DNA of 64,000 bases from Salinilacustrithrix sp034522155. Its GTDB lineage: Bacteria > Actinomycetota > Acidimicrobiia > Acidimicrobiales > Salinilacustritrichaceae. The notes beneath the pieces were generated by a model. That model saw only the letters and a list, made by a program, of their open reading frames with translations. It did no database searches and was not told where the DNA came from. Of this stretch, positions 25,197 to 32,878 are shown piece after piece (position 1 is the stretch's first letter; each line of letters starts with the position of its first letter). A program made the translations under genes and the position numbers. Where the stretch lies: positions 310,001 to 374,000 of the forward strand of contig JAXHLP010000005.1 in NCBI GenBank assembly GCA_034522155.1. Reading direction: 5' to 3'.

Positions 25197-25919
25197 TCAG
25201 ACGGTGCCGAGGTAGGCCTTCTGCACCGTGGGATCCTGTTGCACCTCGGCCGGGGCGCCGGCGGCGATCACCCGCCCGAAGTCGAGCACGTGGATGCGCG
25301 AGCACACCTTCATGACCAGCTCGACATCGTGCTCGACCAGGAGTACGGCGAGCCCTTCGGCGGCCAGACCGAGCAGCAGAGTGGCGAAGTCGCCGGTCTC
25401 GTCCTCGCTGAGTCCCGACGACGGTTCGTCGAGCAGCAGCAGCCGCGGCTCGCTGGCGAGCGCCCGCGCGACCTCCACCAGCCGAGCCAGGCCGGTGGGC
25501 AGCGAGCCGACCAGCTCGTCGGCCACCGGATCGAGCCCGACCCGCTCGAGGATCTCGTCGGCCACCTCAGCCGAGGGCGGCGCCTCCCGGTCCCACTTCC
25601 GCCTGACGTCGGCGGCCACGCGGATGTTGTCGCGCGCGGTCATCGAGCCGAAGACCTCGAGGCGCTGGAAGGTGCGCGCCACCCCGAGCCGGGCCCGCTT
25701 GTGGGGGGCGACCCGACTCACGTCGTCGCCCGAGAGCTTCACCACGCCGTGGTCGGGGGCCCGGAGCCCGCAGATCACGTTGAACAGCGTCGTCTTGCCG
25801 GCACCGTTCGGTCCGATCAGTCCGGTGACCCGGGCCCTGTCCGCGGTGAGGCCGACCGAGTCGAGCGCGGTCACCCCGCCGAACCGGACCGTCACCTCGT
25901 CGACCTCCAGCAGCGCCAC
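25197..25919 (-). CDS. livG: Branched-chain-amino-acid-type ABC transporter ATPase LivG
   Basis: A 240-residue ATPase with Walker A GPNGAGKTT, the LivG-typical RLGVARTFQRLEVFGSMTARDNI, the signature present as SLPTGLARLVEVARAL (the usual LSGGQ is altered to LPTGL), Walker B LLLLDEPSSGL and H-loop LVEHD. It is probably the missing partner of livF and the LivHM permease. The GTG start is 10 nt from a KstR-type operator with TAGAGT as -10 box, so it has its own leaderless promoter and can be induced with the rest of the transporter. Confidence 0.87.
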   Translation of the reverse strand: MALLEVDEVTVRFGGVTALDSVGLTADRARVTGLIGPNGAGKTTLFNVICGLRAPDHGVVKLSGDDVSRVAPHKRARLGVARTFQRLEVFGSMTARDNIRVAADVRRKWDREAPPSAEVADEILERVGLDPVADELVGSLPTGLARLVEVARALASEPRLLLLDEPSSGLSEDETGDFATLLLGLAAEGLAVLLVEHDVELVMKVCSRIHVLDFGRVIAAGAPAEVQQDPTVQKAYLGTV

Positions 25920-25929
25920 GCCTCGACTC

Positions 25930-25943
25930 TAGAATCCGTTCGC
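25930..25943 (-). promoter_or_regulatory. KstR-type operator upstream of livG
   Basis: On the minus strand the site reads GCGAACGGATTCTA, one base off in the right half-site (ATT). It is followed by the -10-like TAGAGT ending 6 nt before the GTG at 25919, the same layout as at 11701 and 22299. Confidence 0.65.
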
Positions 25944-25958
25944 GCGACGCGCGGCTCC

Positions 25959-27119
25959 TCAGCGGGAGTGAGTCCGTCGGATGTCGCGGTAGGGGATCTG
26001 CTTGTCGATCCTCGGTTCGGGAGGGAGGCCGAGGACCCGCTCACCGATGACGTTGCGCTGGATCTCGTCGGTGCCGCCCCGGATCGATATCGACGGCGCG
26101 GTGAGGAACACGGTCAGCCAGTCGTCGTCACCTTCGCCGGTGACCCCGGCGGGGCCCTGCACGTCGAGGCCCAGTGCCGCCGCCGCCTTCACCGCGTCGG
26201 CCATGCGGATCTTGCCGCCGGTCGCCGCCCTCGGGTCGCCGGTGTCGCGTGCGCGGGCCGCTGTGCGTCGGGCCGCCTCCATGTCGGTGAGCACTGCCGC
26301 GGCCCGCTGGCGTGCGATCGGGTCGGAGGCCGCGTGGTGCTCGTGCAGGTGCTCGATCAACTGGCCGGCCTCGAGCCCGCCGCCGCCTCCGCCTGCGGCC
26401 CGCTCATGGTCGAGGGTGGTGAGCGCGACCCGCCATCCGTCGCCCACGTCACCGATGCGGTCGGTGTCGTCGACCACCGCCTCGTCGAGAAGGACCTGGC
26501 TGAAGTGATCGTCGCCGTTGAGCTGACGGAGCGGTCGGACCTCGACGCCGTGTTGTCGCATCGGCAGCGCGAATGCCGTGATGCCGGCATGCTTCGGGAC
26601 GTCGATGTCGGTGCGGGCGAGCAGCAGCCCCCGTTCGGCGTAGTGGGCCCGGCTGGTCCAGGTCTTGGCGCCGGTGACCCGCCACTGGTCGCCGTCGGCT
26701 TCGGCCCGGGTCGCCAGACCGGCCAGGTCCGAGCCGGCGTCGGGCTCGGAGAACAGCTGGCTCCAGATCTCGTGCCCCTCCCGGATCGGCGGCAGCCACC
26801 GCGTGCACTGCTCGGGTGTACCGTGGGTCATCACCGTCGGGCCGATCAGGGCCAGGCCGACCAGGAACGGGTAGAGGTCGGGGGTCTCGTAGCGAGCCAA
26901 CGCCCGGGCGATCGCTGCCGCTTCCTCGGCCGTCGCCCCCCGCCCGCCGTACTCGGTCGGCCATGACGGCACCGCCCACCCGTCGGGCGCGAGCAGCGCG
27001 AGGAACCGTCGTCCGGCCTCGAGGTCGTCCTCGTCGCCGGCGGCACCCAGCATCGCCACCCGGTTCGAGGCGGCACGCCGCCGGAAGTGCCGGGCGAAGA
27101 ACTCGTCCCCGTTGTCCAT
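25959..27119 (-). CDS. Acyl-CoA dehydrogenase (FadE-like), short N-terminus
   Basis: A 386-residue acyl-CoA dehydrogenase with PSWPTEYGGRGATAEEAAA, QLFSEPDAGSDLAGLATRA, KTWTSRAHYAERG and the C-terminal RGGTDEIQRNVIGERVLGLP. The N-terminal helical region is shorter than usual. A glycine run (AAGGGGGGLEAG) interrupts the C-terminal helical domain. The ATG at 27119 is 37 nt from a perfect KstR-type operator. The end of the protein (DKQIPYRDIRRTHSR) parallels that of the dehydrogenase at 13952, suggesting related subunits. It is followed by livG, which has its own promoter. Confidence 0.86.
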   Translation of the reverse strand: MDNGDEFFARHFRRRAASNRVAMLGAAGDEDDLEAGRRFLALLAPDGWAVPSWPTEYGGRGATAEEAAAIARALARYETPDLYPFLVGLALIGPTVMTHGTPEQCTRWLPPIREGHEIWSQLFSEPDAGSDLAGLATRAEADGDQWRVTGAKTWTSRAHYAERGLLLARTDIDVPKHAGITAFALPMRQHGVEVRPLRQLNGDDHFSQVLLDEAVVDDTDRIGDVGDGWRVALTTLDHERAAGGGGGGLEAGQLIEHLHEHHAASDPIARQRAAAVLTDMEAARRTAARARDTGDPRAATGGKIRMADAVKAAAALGLDVQGPAGVTGEGDDDWLTVFLTAPSISIRGGTDEIQRNVIGERVLGLPPEPRIDKQIPYRDIRRTHSR

Positions 27120-27156
27120 GCCGGCGATCGTAGGCCCCCCCTCGAACCGGGGTCGC

Positions 27157-27170
27157 GAGAACGCGTTCTC
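27157..27170. promoter_or_regulatory. KstR-type operator, perfect palindrome, divergent
   Basis: GAGAACGCGTTCTC, identical to the site at 11127 and also extended to 16 bp by C/G. It is 37 nt from the dehydrogenase start on the minus strand and 25 nt from the GTG of the truncated carrier on the plus strand. Confidence 0.8.
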
Positions 27171-27195
27171 GTCCGGGGCTACGGTGCACTCCCGC

Positions 27196-27438
27196 GTGGC
27201 CGTCACCACCGGACCGACGCCGCGGGCGGTGCTGATCTTCTTCGGTCTCCGGCTCGGGCAGGTGATGAGCAACCTCGACGGGACCATCGTGGCCACCGCG
27301 CGGCCGTCGATCGTCGACGACGTCGGTGGGCTGAGCCGGGCGACCTGGGTGATCATCGCCGACATCGTGCCGGCCGTCCCTGAACCGGCTCCGTCACCGC
27401 CTCGAGCTGGCGCGAGAACCGGTTCTGGTAAAGACTGA
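27196..27438 (+). pseudogene. N-terminal fragment of a DHA2-type MFS carrier
   Basis: From the GTG at 27196 the reading gives LIFFGLRLGQVMSNLDGTIVATARPSIV and GGLSRATWVIIAD, which is the first helix and the start of the second helix of DHA2 (EmrB/QacA-like) carriers of about 500 residues. After about 60 codons the similarity stops at IADIVPAVPEP and the frame ends 60 bp before the amidohydrolase. The rest of the gene is missing. A KstR-type operator precedes it and a second one (27414) lies inside its open tail, so a deletion appears to have brought the two promoters together. Confidence 0.65.
27414..27427 (+). promoter_or_regulatory. KstR-type operator upstream of amidohydrolase operon
   Basis: GAGAACCGGTTCTG contains the 12-bp perfect palindrome AGAACCGGTTCT with both half-sites. 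It ends 50 nt before the ATG of the amidohydrolase, which has a GGAGG ribosome site, so this unit is not leaderless. Confidence 0.75.
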
Positions 27439-27477
27439 GAGCCGCTGCACCCCTACCCGACTCTGACGGAGGACTCG

Positions 27478-28707
27478 ATGACCGCCCTGGCCGACTCGGA
27501 CCACTACGCCATCATCTCGGCGGACTGCCACGCTGGCGGCAGTCACTCCATGTACCGCGAATACCTCGACCCCGAGTACCGCGACGACTTCGATGCCTGG
27601 CGAGGCGAGTACAAGAACCCCTACAAGGACCTGGGCGACAAGCGGAAGCTGCGCAACTGGGACGACGAGATGCGCAACTCCCAGCAGGAGTCCGACGGCG
27701 TCGTCGGCGAGATCGTGTTCCCCAACACGGTGCCGCCGTTCTTCCCGAGCTTCGTGCTCTTCGCCAAGCCACCCAGACCCGAGGAGTACGAGCACCGGAT
27801 GGCTGGCGTGCGAGCCCACAACCGCTGGCTGGTCGATTGGTGCAACGAGTACCCGGAGCGCCGCGCCGGGGTGGGCCAGATCTTCCTCAACGACGTCGAC
27901 GACGCCCTCCAGGAGATCCAGTGGTGCCGCGACCACGGACTCCGCGGCGGCATCCTGCTCCCGAACATCCCGCCCGACGCCCACTGGATCAAGCCCCTCT
28001 ACGACCCGGTCTACGACCCGGTGTGGGCGCTGTGCCAGGACCTCGAGGTGCCGGTCACCGTCCACGGCGGCACGGGCAACCCCGACTACGGCCCCTACCC
28101 GGTGTCGATGCTGCTGTACATCACCGAGACCGGCTTCTACTCCCAGCGGCCCCTCAGCCACTTCATCCTCTCGGGGGTCTTCGAGCGGTTCCCCGGGCTC
28201 AAGTACGTCATGACCGAGATCGGCTGCGCCTGGATCCCCGGCACGCTCGAGCGGCTCGACGGCACGATCCGGGGCATCCGCGACACGGGGGCGACGGGCG
28301 AGATCCGCTATGGCGACCAGCACGTGCTCCACCGGGACGCCAGCGAGTACTTCCACCAGAACGTCTGGGTCGGCGTCTCCAACCCGGGCGAGGCCGACGT
28401 CGAGGCCCGCCACCAGATCGGGCTCGAGAAGTTCATGTGGGGCAGCGACTACCCCCACGACGAGGGCACCCACCCCTACACGCGCGAGCACCTGCGTGCC
28501 CGCTTCGCCGGCGTGCCCGTCGACGAGGTGCACCAGATGCTCACCCTGAACGCGGCGAAGTTGTACGACTTCGACGTGAAGAAGTTGCAGCCGCTCGCCG
28601 ACGAGGTCGGTCCCACCGTCGCCGAGGTGAAGTCCCCGGTCGACAGCGTGCCCGACAAGGAGCTCGAGCGGCTGTCGGGCGACATGGATCCCAAGGCCAT
28701 CAAGTGA
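27478..28707 (+). CDS. Amidohydrolase family 2 metal-dependent hydrolase
   Basis: A 409-residue TIM-barrel hydrolase of the amidohydrolase-2 group. Metal-ligand candidates are SADCHAGG near the N-terminus, TVHGGTG around residue 197, and WGSDYPHDEGTHPY near 320 with the conserved Asp. Family members hydrolyse or decarboxylate ring compounds, and cluster members are common in steroid and aromatic loci of actinobacteria. The true substrate is not known. A GGAGG site stands before the ATG. The next gene starts in its stop codon (GTGA), so the two are coupled. Confidence 0.84.
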   Translation: MTALADSDHYAIISADCHAGGSHSMYREYLDPEYRDDFDAWRGEYKNPYKDLGDKRKLRNWDDEMRNSQQESDGVVGEIVFPNTVPPFFPSFVLFAKPPRPEEYEHRMAGVRAHNRWLVDWCNEYPERRAGVGQIFLNDVDDALQEIQWCRDHGLRGGILLPNIPPDAHWIKPLYDPVYDPVWALCQDLEVPVTVHGGTGNPDYGPYPVSMLLYITETGFYSQRPLSHFILSGVFERFPGLKYVMTEIGCAWIPGTLERLDGTIRGIRDTGATGEIRYGDQHVLHRDASEYFHQNVWVGVSNPGEADVEARHQIGLEKFMWGSDYPHDEGTHPYTREHLRARFAGVPVDEVHQMLTLNAAKLYDFDVKKLQPLADEVGPTVAEVKSPVDSVPDKELERLSGDMDPKAIK

Positions 28708-29561
28708 GCGGACCCCACGGCTCCTACGAGCTGGTCCTCGTCGACGAGCCCGCGCCACGGATCAGGCGCATCACCATGAACCGGCCCGAGAAGCGCAACG
28801 CGCTCAACCACACGCTGAGGGGCGAGCTGATGCACGCCCTGCAGAGCGCGGACGACGACCCCGAGGTCCGCGTGAGCATCGTCCGGGGCGCGGGCCCGAG
28901 CTTCTCGGCCGGCTACGACCTCGGGGGCGGCAACGAGGGCCTCGACATGCCCCACTTCACCCCGGGGGGCGAGGGGCACTGGCCCCGCCACGTGACCGAG
29001 ACCTGGATGAGCATCTGGGACCTGGCCAAGCCGGTCATCGCCCAGGTCCACGGCTACTGCCTGGCCGGGGGCAGCGAGCTGGCCACCGGCTGCGACCTCG
29101 TCTACGTCGCCGACGACGCGCAGATGGGCTACCCGGCGGTGCGCTTCGGCGTGCCCGACATGCAGTTCCACGCCTGGTTCATGGGGCCCCGGGCCGCCAT
29201 GGAGATGATGATCACCGGCGACCCGATCTCGGGTACCGAAGCGGTTCGTCTCGGATGGGCCAACCGGGCCTTCCCCGTCGACGACCTCGACGACGAGGTC
29301 CTCGCCATCGCCGAACGCATCGCGCTCATCCCCTCCGACGTCGCCCAGCTCAACAAGCGCACCGTCCACCGGGCGATGGACGCCATGGGCCTCCGGGCCG
29401 CCATCCGGGCCGGGACCGAGCTGTGCTCGCTCGGCACCCACCAGCAGAGCATGCACGCCTTCATCGGTGACGTGCAGGAGCGGGGCCTCACCGAGGCGCT
29501 CACCGATCGCGACGGTCCCTTCGGCGATTACCGCACCCGCGGCGAGACCGACGACGGCTGA
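28704..29561 (+). CDS. Crotonase family protein
   Basis: A 285-residue crotonase. It has TMNRPEKRNALNHTLR, the oxyanion-hole segment FSAGYDLGGGNEG and GYCLAGGSELATGCDLVYVADDA with the first glutamate. The second glutamate position reads YPAVRFGVP, so that acid is missing and the protein may be an isomerase, hydrolase or a non-hydratase crotonase. GTG start overlaps the stop of the amidohydrolase gene. It shares that gene's KstR-type promoter. Confidence 0.84.
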   Translation: MSGPHGSYELVLVDEPAPRIRRITMNRPEKRNALNHTLRGELMHALQSADDDPEVRVSIVRGAGPSFSAGYDLGGGNEGLDMPHFTPGGEGHWPRHVTETWMSIWDLAKPVIAQVHGYCLAGGSELATGCDLVYVADDAQMGYPAVRFGVPDMQFHAWFMGPRAAMEMMITGDPISGTEAVRLGWANRAFPVDDLDDEVLAIAERIALIPSDVAQLNKRTVHRAMDAMGLRAAIRAGTELCSLGTHQQSMHAFIGDVQERGLTEALTDRDGPFGDYRTRGETDDG

Positions 29562-29597
29562 CAGACCGCACCGACATGGAAGAACGCCAGCTCGACG

Positions 29598-29837
29598 TCA
29601 CCACGCCCGAAGGGAGATGACCACCTTCGCCGCGGGCACGGCGGGGAACATGCCGGTCAGGTGGGCTCGGGCGTGGCGGATCCAGCGGGCTTCGGAGGTC
29701 GAACCGAGCAGGGCCTGCATGACCGCCAGCGTGATCAGTTCGGCGTCGGACAGCTTCGGGGCGATCCCGACCAGTGGTCGTTCGGGGGCGATGTCGGGAG
29801 GGGTGACGGAGCGCGCGGACCTCTTGGAATCAATCAT
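29598..29837 (-). pseudogene. IS982-family transposase N-terminal remnant
   Basis: The minus-strand frame carries VGIAPKLSDAELITLAVMQ, ALLGSTSEARWIRHARAHL and TGMFPAVP, matching the N-terminal helical domain of IS982-type transposases of about 290 residues. The first residues (MIDSKRSARS) do not match the family and the DDE catalytic part is absent. No inverted repeats were found around it. It is a relic of an insertion lying directly after the ABC-F gene. Confidence 0.6.
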
Positions 29838-31754
29838 CTAGGAGTCCGTGGTCTCGAGCTCGGTGGCGGCGGATTCCCACTCGACCATCAGCCGGGCGGC
29901 GTCCTCCTTGGCCGCGTCGTGGCGGGCCTGCAGGGCGACCACGTGGTCGGTGTCGGCGTACACGTCGGGGTCGGCCAACTCCGCCTGGAGCTCGGCGACC
30001 AGCGTCTCGGCGTGCTCCCACTTCTTCTCGAGCCGGTTCACCGTCTTGCGCAGCTCCCGCGTCTTCTGCGGATCGGTGGCCGGCTTCGGCGTCTCCGACT
30101 TCTCCGGTGCCTTCGGGGTCGCGTTCGCCCCGGCCTCCTTCTTGGGCTTGGCCGGCCCACGGCGTGTGGTGGCCGTCGTCGGGTTCAGCACCTCTTCGGG
30201 CACACCGTGGTGGAGCTGCGCCGTCCCGTCGCGCACGTCGACGACGTGGTCGGCCACCGAGCGGATGAGGTAGCGGTCGTGCGTCACGAGGATGACCGTT
30301 CCCGGGTACACGCTCAGCGCGTCCTCGAGCGTGTCGCAGCTCGCCAGATCGAGGTGGTTGGTCGGCTCGTCGAGGATGAGCAGGCCCACCGGCTCGGCCA
30401 TGACCTTGGCGAGCGCCAGGCGGGTCTTCTCGCCGCCCGACAGCACGGCGACACGACGTTCGACGGCATCGTCGCGGAAACCGAACGAGGCGAGGTAGGT
30501 GCGCAGCGTCTTGCCCCGGGGCGTCTCCGGACCGATCCCCTCCCGCGCGACGTCGAGGACCGTCTTCTCCGGATCCATCTCGTCGGCCTGGTGCTGTTCG
30601 AAACGGGCCACGGTCACGGACTGGCCGATCTCGGCCGTGCCCGCCATCGGTGGCAGGTCGCCGAGCATCATCTTGAGCAACGTGGTCTTCCCCGCGCCGT
30701 TGGGGCCGACGAGGGCGATCTTCTGGCCTCGTTCGACGTGCACCGAGACGTCGTGCAGCACGGGGGTGTCGCCGTAGCCGGCCGACGTGCCGTCGAGCTC
30801 GGCCACCACCCTCGACGTGCGGGGTGGCTCGGGGAACTGGAAGCGAGCCCTGAGCTCCTTGCGGTCAGGGACCTCGATCTCGTCGAGCTTCTCGAGCATC
30901 TTGATGCGGCTCTGGACCTGACGGGCCTTGGTCGCCTTGTACCGGAAACGCTCGATGAACCGCTCGGTCTGGGCCCGTTGCTTGGCCTGCTGCGCGGCTT
31001 GGGCCCGGAGCTGCTGGATGCGCTCCTCGCGTTGGACGACGAACTCGGCGAAGCCACCCACGTACTCGGTGAGCCGTCCGTTGGCGAGCTCGGCGACGTG
31101 GGTGGCCACGTTGTCGATGAAGTCGCGGTCGTGGGAGACGAACAGGAGGGAGCCGGTCCAGTTCCGCAGGCGCTCCTCGAGGAACCCAACCGAGTCGATG
31201 TCGAGGTGGTTCGTCGGCTCGTCGAGGATCAGCAGGTCGGGCGCGGACAGCAGCAGACGGGCGAGCGCCACGCGCATCCGCCAACCCCCGGACAGCTCGG
31301 TGACCGGGCGTTCGGCGTCGTCGGGAGCGAAGCCGAGCCCGAAGAGGACGGTGTGGGCTTCGGCCTCGAGGGCGTAGCCGTTGAGCTGCTCGAATCGGGT
31401 CTGGGCCTCGCCGTAGGCGTCGAGCGCCTCGGGGTTGGTGTCGGCCGGTCCGGCGTGGAGGAAGTGGCTCAACTCGACCAGCTCGGGCTGTCCGCTGAGC
31501 ACGGTGTCGAGCACGGTGCCGTCGCCGGCGTCCGGGATCTCCTGGGCCAGGTGGCCGATTCGCATCCCCTTCGGTTTGGTGATCGAACCCGCATCGGGCT
31601 CGCTGTCGCCGACGAGGATCGACAGCAGCGACGTCTTGCCCTCGCCGTTGGCGCCGACCATGGCCACCTTGCGGCCCGGCGAGAGCGAGAGCGTCACGTC
31701 GTCGAACAGCGTGTGAGCACCGAAGGCGAGGGAGAGTCCAGACGCCGTGAGCAT
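29838..31754 (-). CDS. ABC-F family ATPase
   Basis: A 638-residue cytosolic protein with two ABC domains and no membrane segment. Walker A motifs are GANGEGKTS and GPNGAGKTT; signatures LSGGWRMRVALARLLL and LSGGEKTRLALAKVM; both Walker B motifs read LLILDEPTNHLD. The linker between domains is Arg/Lys/Gln-rich, and the C-terminus has a Lys/Pro/Glu linker followed by a coiled coil. ABC-F proteins act on the ribosome, in translation quality control or antibiotic protection. The overall form is of the Uup/EttA-like housekeeping kind, but I do not assign a symbol. The ATG at 31754 matches the family start MLTASGLSLAFG. Confidence 0.88.
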   Translation of the reverse strand: MLTASGLSLAFGAHTLFDDVTLSLSPGRKVAMVGANGEGKTSLLSILVGDSEPDAGSITKPKGMRIGHLAQEIPDAGDGTVLDTVLSGQPELVELSHFLHAGPADTNPEALDAYGEAQTRFEQLNGYALEAEAHTVLFGLGFAPDDAERPVTELSGGWRMRVALARLLLSAPDLLILDEPTNHLDIDSVGFLEERLRNWTGSLLFVSHDRDFIDNVATHVAELANGRLTEYVGGFAEFVVQREERIQQLRAQAAQQAKQRAQTERFIERFRYKATKARQVQSRIKMLEKLDEIEVPDRKELRARFQFPEPPRTSRVVAELDGTSAGYGDTPVLHDVSVHVERGQKIALVGPNGAGKTTLLKMMLGDLPPMAGTAEIGQSVTVARFEQHQADEMDPEKTVLDVAREGIGPETPRGKTLRTYLASFGFRDDAVERRVAVLSGGEKTRLALAKVMAEPVGLLILDEPTNHLDLASCDTLEDALSVYPGTVILVTHDRYLIRSVADHVVDVRDGTAQLHHGVPEEVLNPTTATTRRGPAKPKKEAGANATPKAPEKSETPKPATDPQKTRELRKTVNRLEKKWEHAETLVAELQAELADPDVYADTDHVVALQARHDAAKEDAARLMVEWESAATELETTDS

Positions 31755-31836
31755 GACGTCCCAGCCTACGAATCGCCTGCTGGAGTCCACGAAAGGAGTG
31801 CAGGCACGCGCCTCGGGCGCCGGTAGCGTCGCCCGG

Positions 31837-32772
31837 ATGGTCGACAGGGGTGCCCTGGTCCGGGCGAGCGGACTGCGCAAGAGCTTCGGCGACTTCGTGG
31901 CGGTCGACGGGATCGACTTCGAGGTCCGGCCGGGCGAGGTGTTCGGCTTCCTCGGTCCCAACGGCGCCGGCAAGACCTCGACGATGCGCATGATCGGTTG
32001 CGTGTCGCCGTTCACCGGCGGCGAGCTCGAGGTGCTGGGCATGGACCCCGCCACCGACGGCCCCGAGATCCGCAGCCGGATCGGCGTCGTGCCCCAGGAG
32101 GACAATCTCGACATCGAGCTGTCGGTCTGGGACAACTTCATCCTCTACGGCCGCTACTTCGGACTGCCACGCTCGGTGTTGAAGGAGCGGGCCCAGGAGC
32201 TGCTCGAGTTCGCGCGGCTCACCGACCGCAAGCACGACCGCGTCGACCCGCTGTCGGGTGGCATGAAGCGCCGGCTCACCATCGCCCGGGCCCTCATCAA
32301 CGACCCCGATCTCGTGATCCTCGACGAGCCGACCACGGGCCTCGATCCCCAGGCCCGCCACCTGCTGTGGGAACGGCTCTACGGCCTCAAGCGGCGGGGC
32401 GTCACGTTGATCATCACCACCCACTACATGGACGAGGCCGAGCAGCTCTGCGACCGGCTCGTGATCATGGACGAGGGTCGCATCGTCGACGAAGGAGCGC
32501 CGTCGGCGCTCATCGATCGCCACGTCACGGCCGAGGTCCTCGAGCTGCGCTTCGAGACCCCGGAGCTCCAGGCCAAGGCCGTACCGATCGCGGCCGACGT
32601 GGCGCCGCAGTACGAGGAGCTCGCCGACCGCCTCCTGCTCTACACCGACGACGGCGACGCCACCCGCACCGCCGTCCACGACCGGGGGGTCGACTCGCTG
32701 ACCGCCCTGACCCGGCGGTCGTCGCTCGAGGACGTCTTCCTCGCGCTCACCGGGCGGGTGCTCGACGAATGA
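31837..32772 (+). CDS. DrrA-like ABC exporter ATPase
   Basis: A 311-residue ATPase with Walker A GPNGAGKTS, Q-loop VVPQEDNLD, signature LSGGMKRRLTIARAL, Walker B LVILDEPTTGLDPQARH and H-loop TTHYMDEAEQ. The C-terminal 80 residues form the regulatory domain usual in daunorubicin/NodI-type exporters. The ATG at 31837 gives the common N-terminus ALVRASGLRKSFGDFVAVDGI. Two permease genes follow, making a complete ABC-2 exporter. Its substrate (drug, lipid or polysaccharide) is unknown. Confidence 0.88.
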   Translation: MVDRGALVRASGLRKSFGDFVAVDGIDFEVRPGEVFGFLGPNGAGKTSTMRMIGCVSPFTGGELEVLGMDPATDGPEIRSRIGVVPQEDNLDIELSVWDNFILYGRYFGLPRSVLKERAQELLEFARLTDRKHDRVDPLSGGMKRRLTIARALINDPDLVILDEPTTGLDPQARHLLWERLYGLKRRGVTLIITTHYMDEAEQLCDRLVIMDEGRIVDEGAPSALIDRHVTAEVLELRFETPELQAKAVPIAADVAPQYEELADRLLLYTDDGDATRTAVHDRGVDSLTALTRRSSLEDVFLALTGRVLDE

Positions 32773-32807
32773 GCCGCTCGTCGGCCCCAGAGGGTCTCCG
32801 CGCTGAC

Positions 32808-32854
32808 CGAGTTGTTCATCCAACCCGGAGGGTTGGCCTGGGCCTCACAACTCG
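32808..32854 (+). repeat. Invariant-loop hairpin element, copy A (with insertion)
   Basis: Arms CGAGTTGT (32808-32815) and ACAACTCG (32847-32854) are perfectly complementary. The loop ends with the GGGCCTC of the common element but holds an extra nested hairpin CCAACC/GGTTGG (32820-32825 and 32831-32836). It fills the gap between the exporter ATPase and the first permease. Confidence 0.65.
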
Positions 32855-32878
32855 TGCTCCTCTGGTGGTGGTCGAGAG

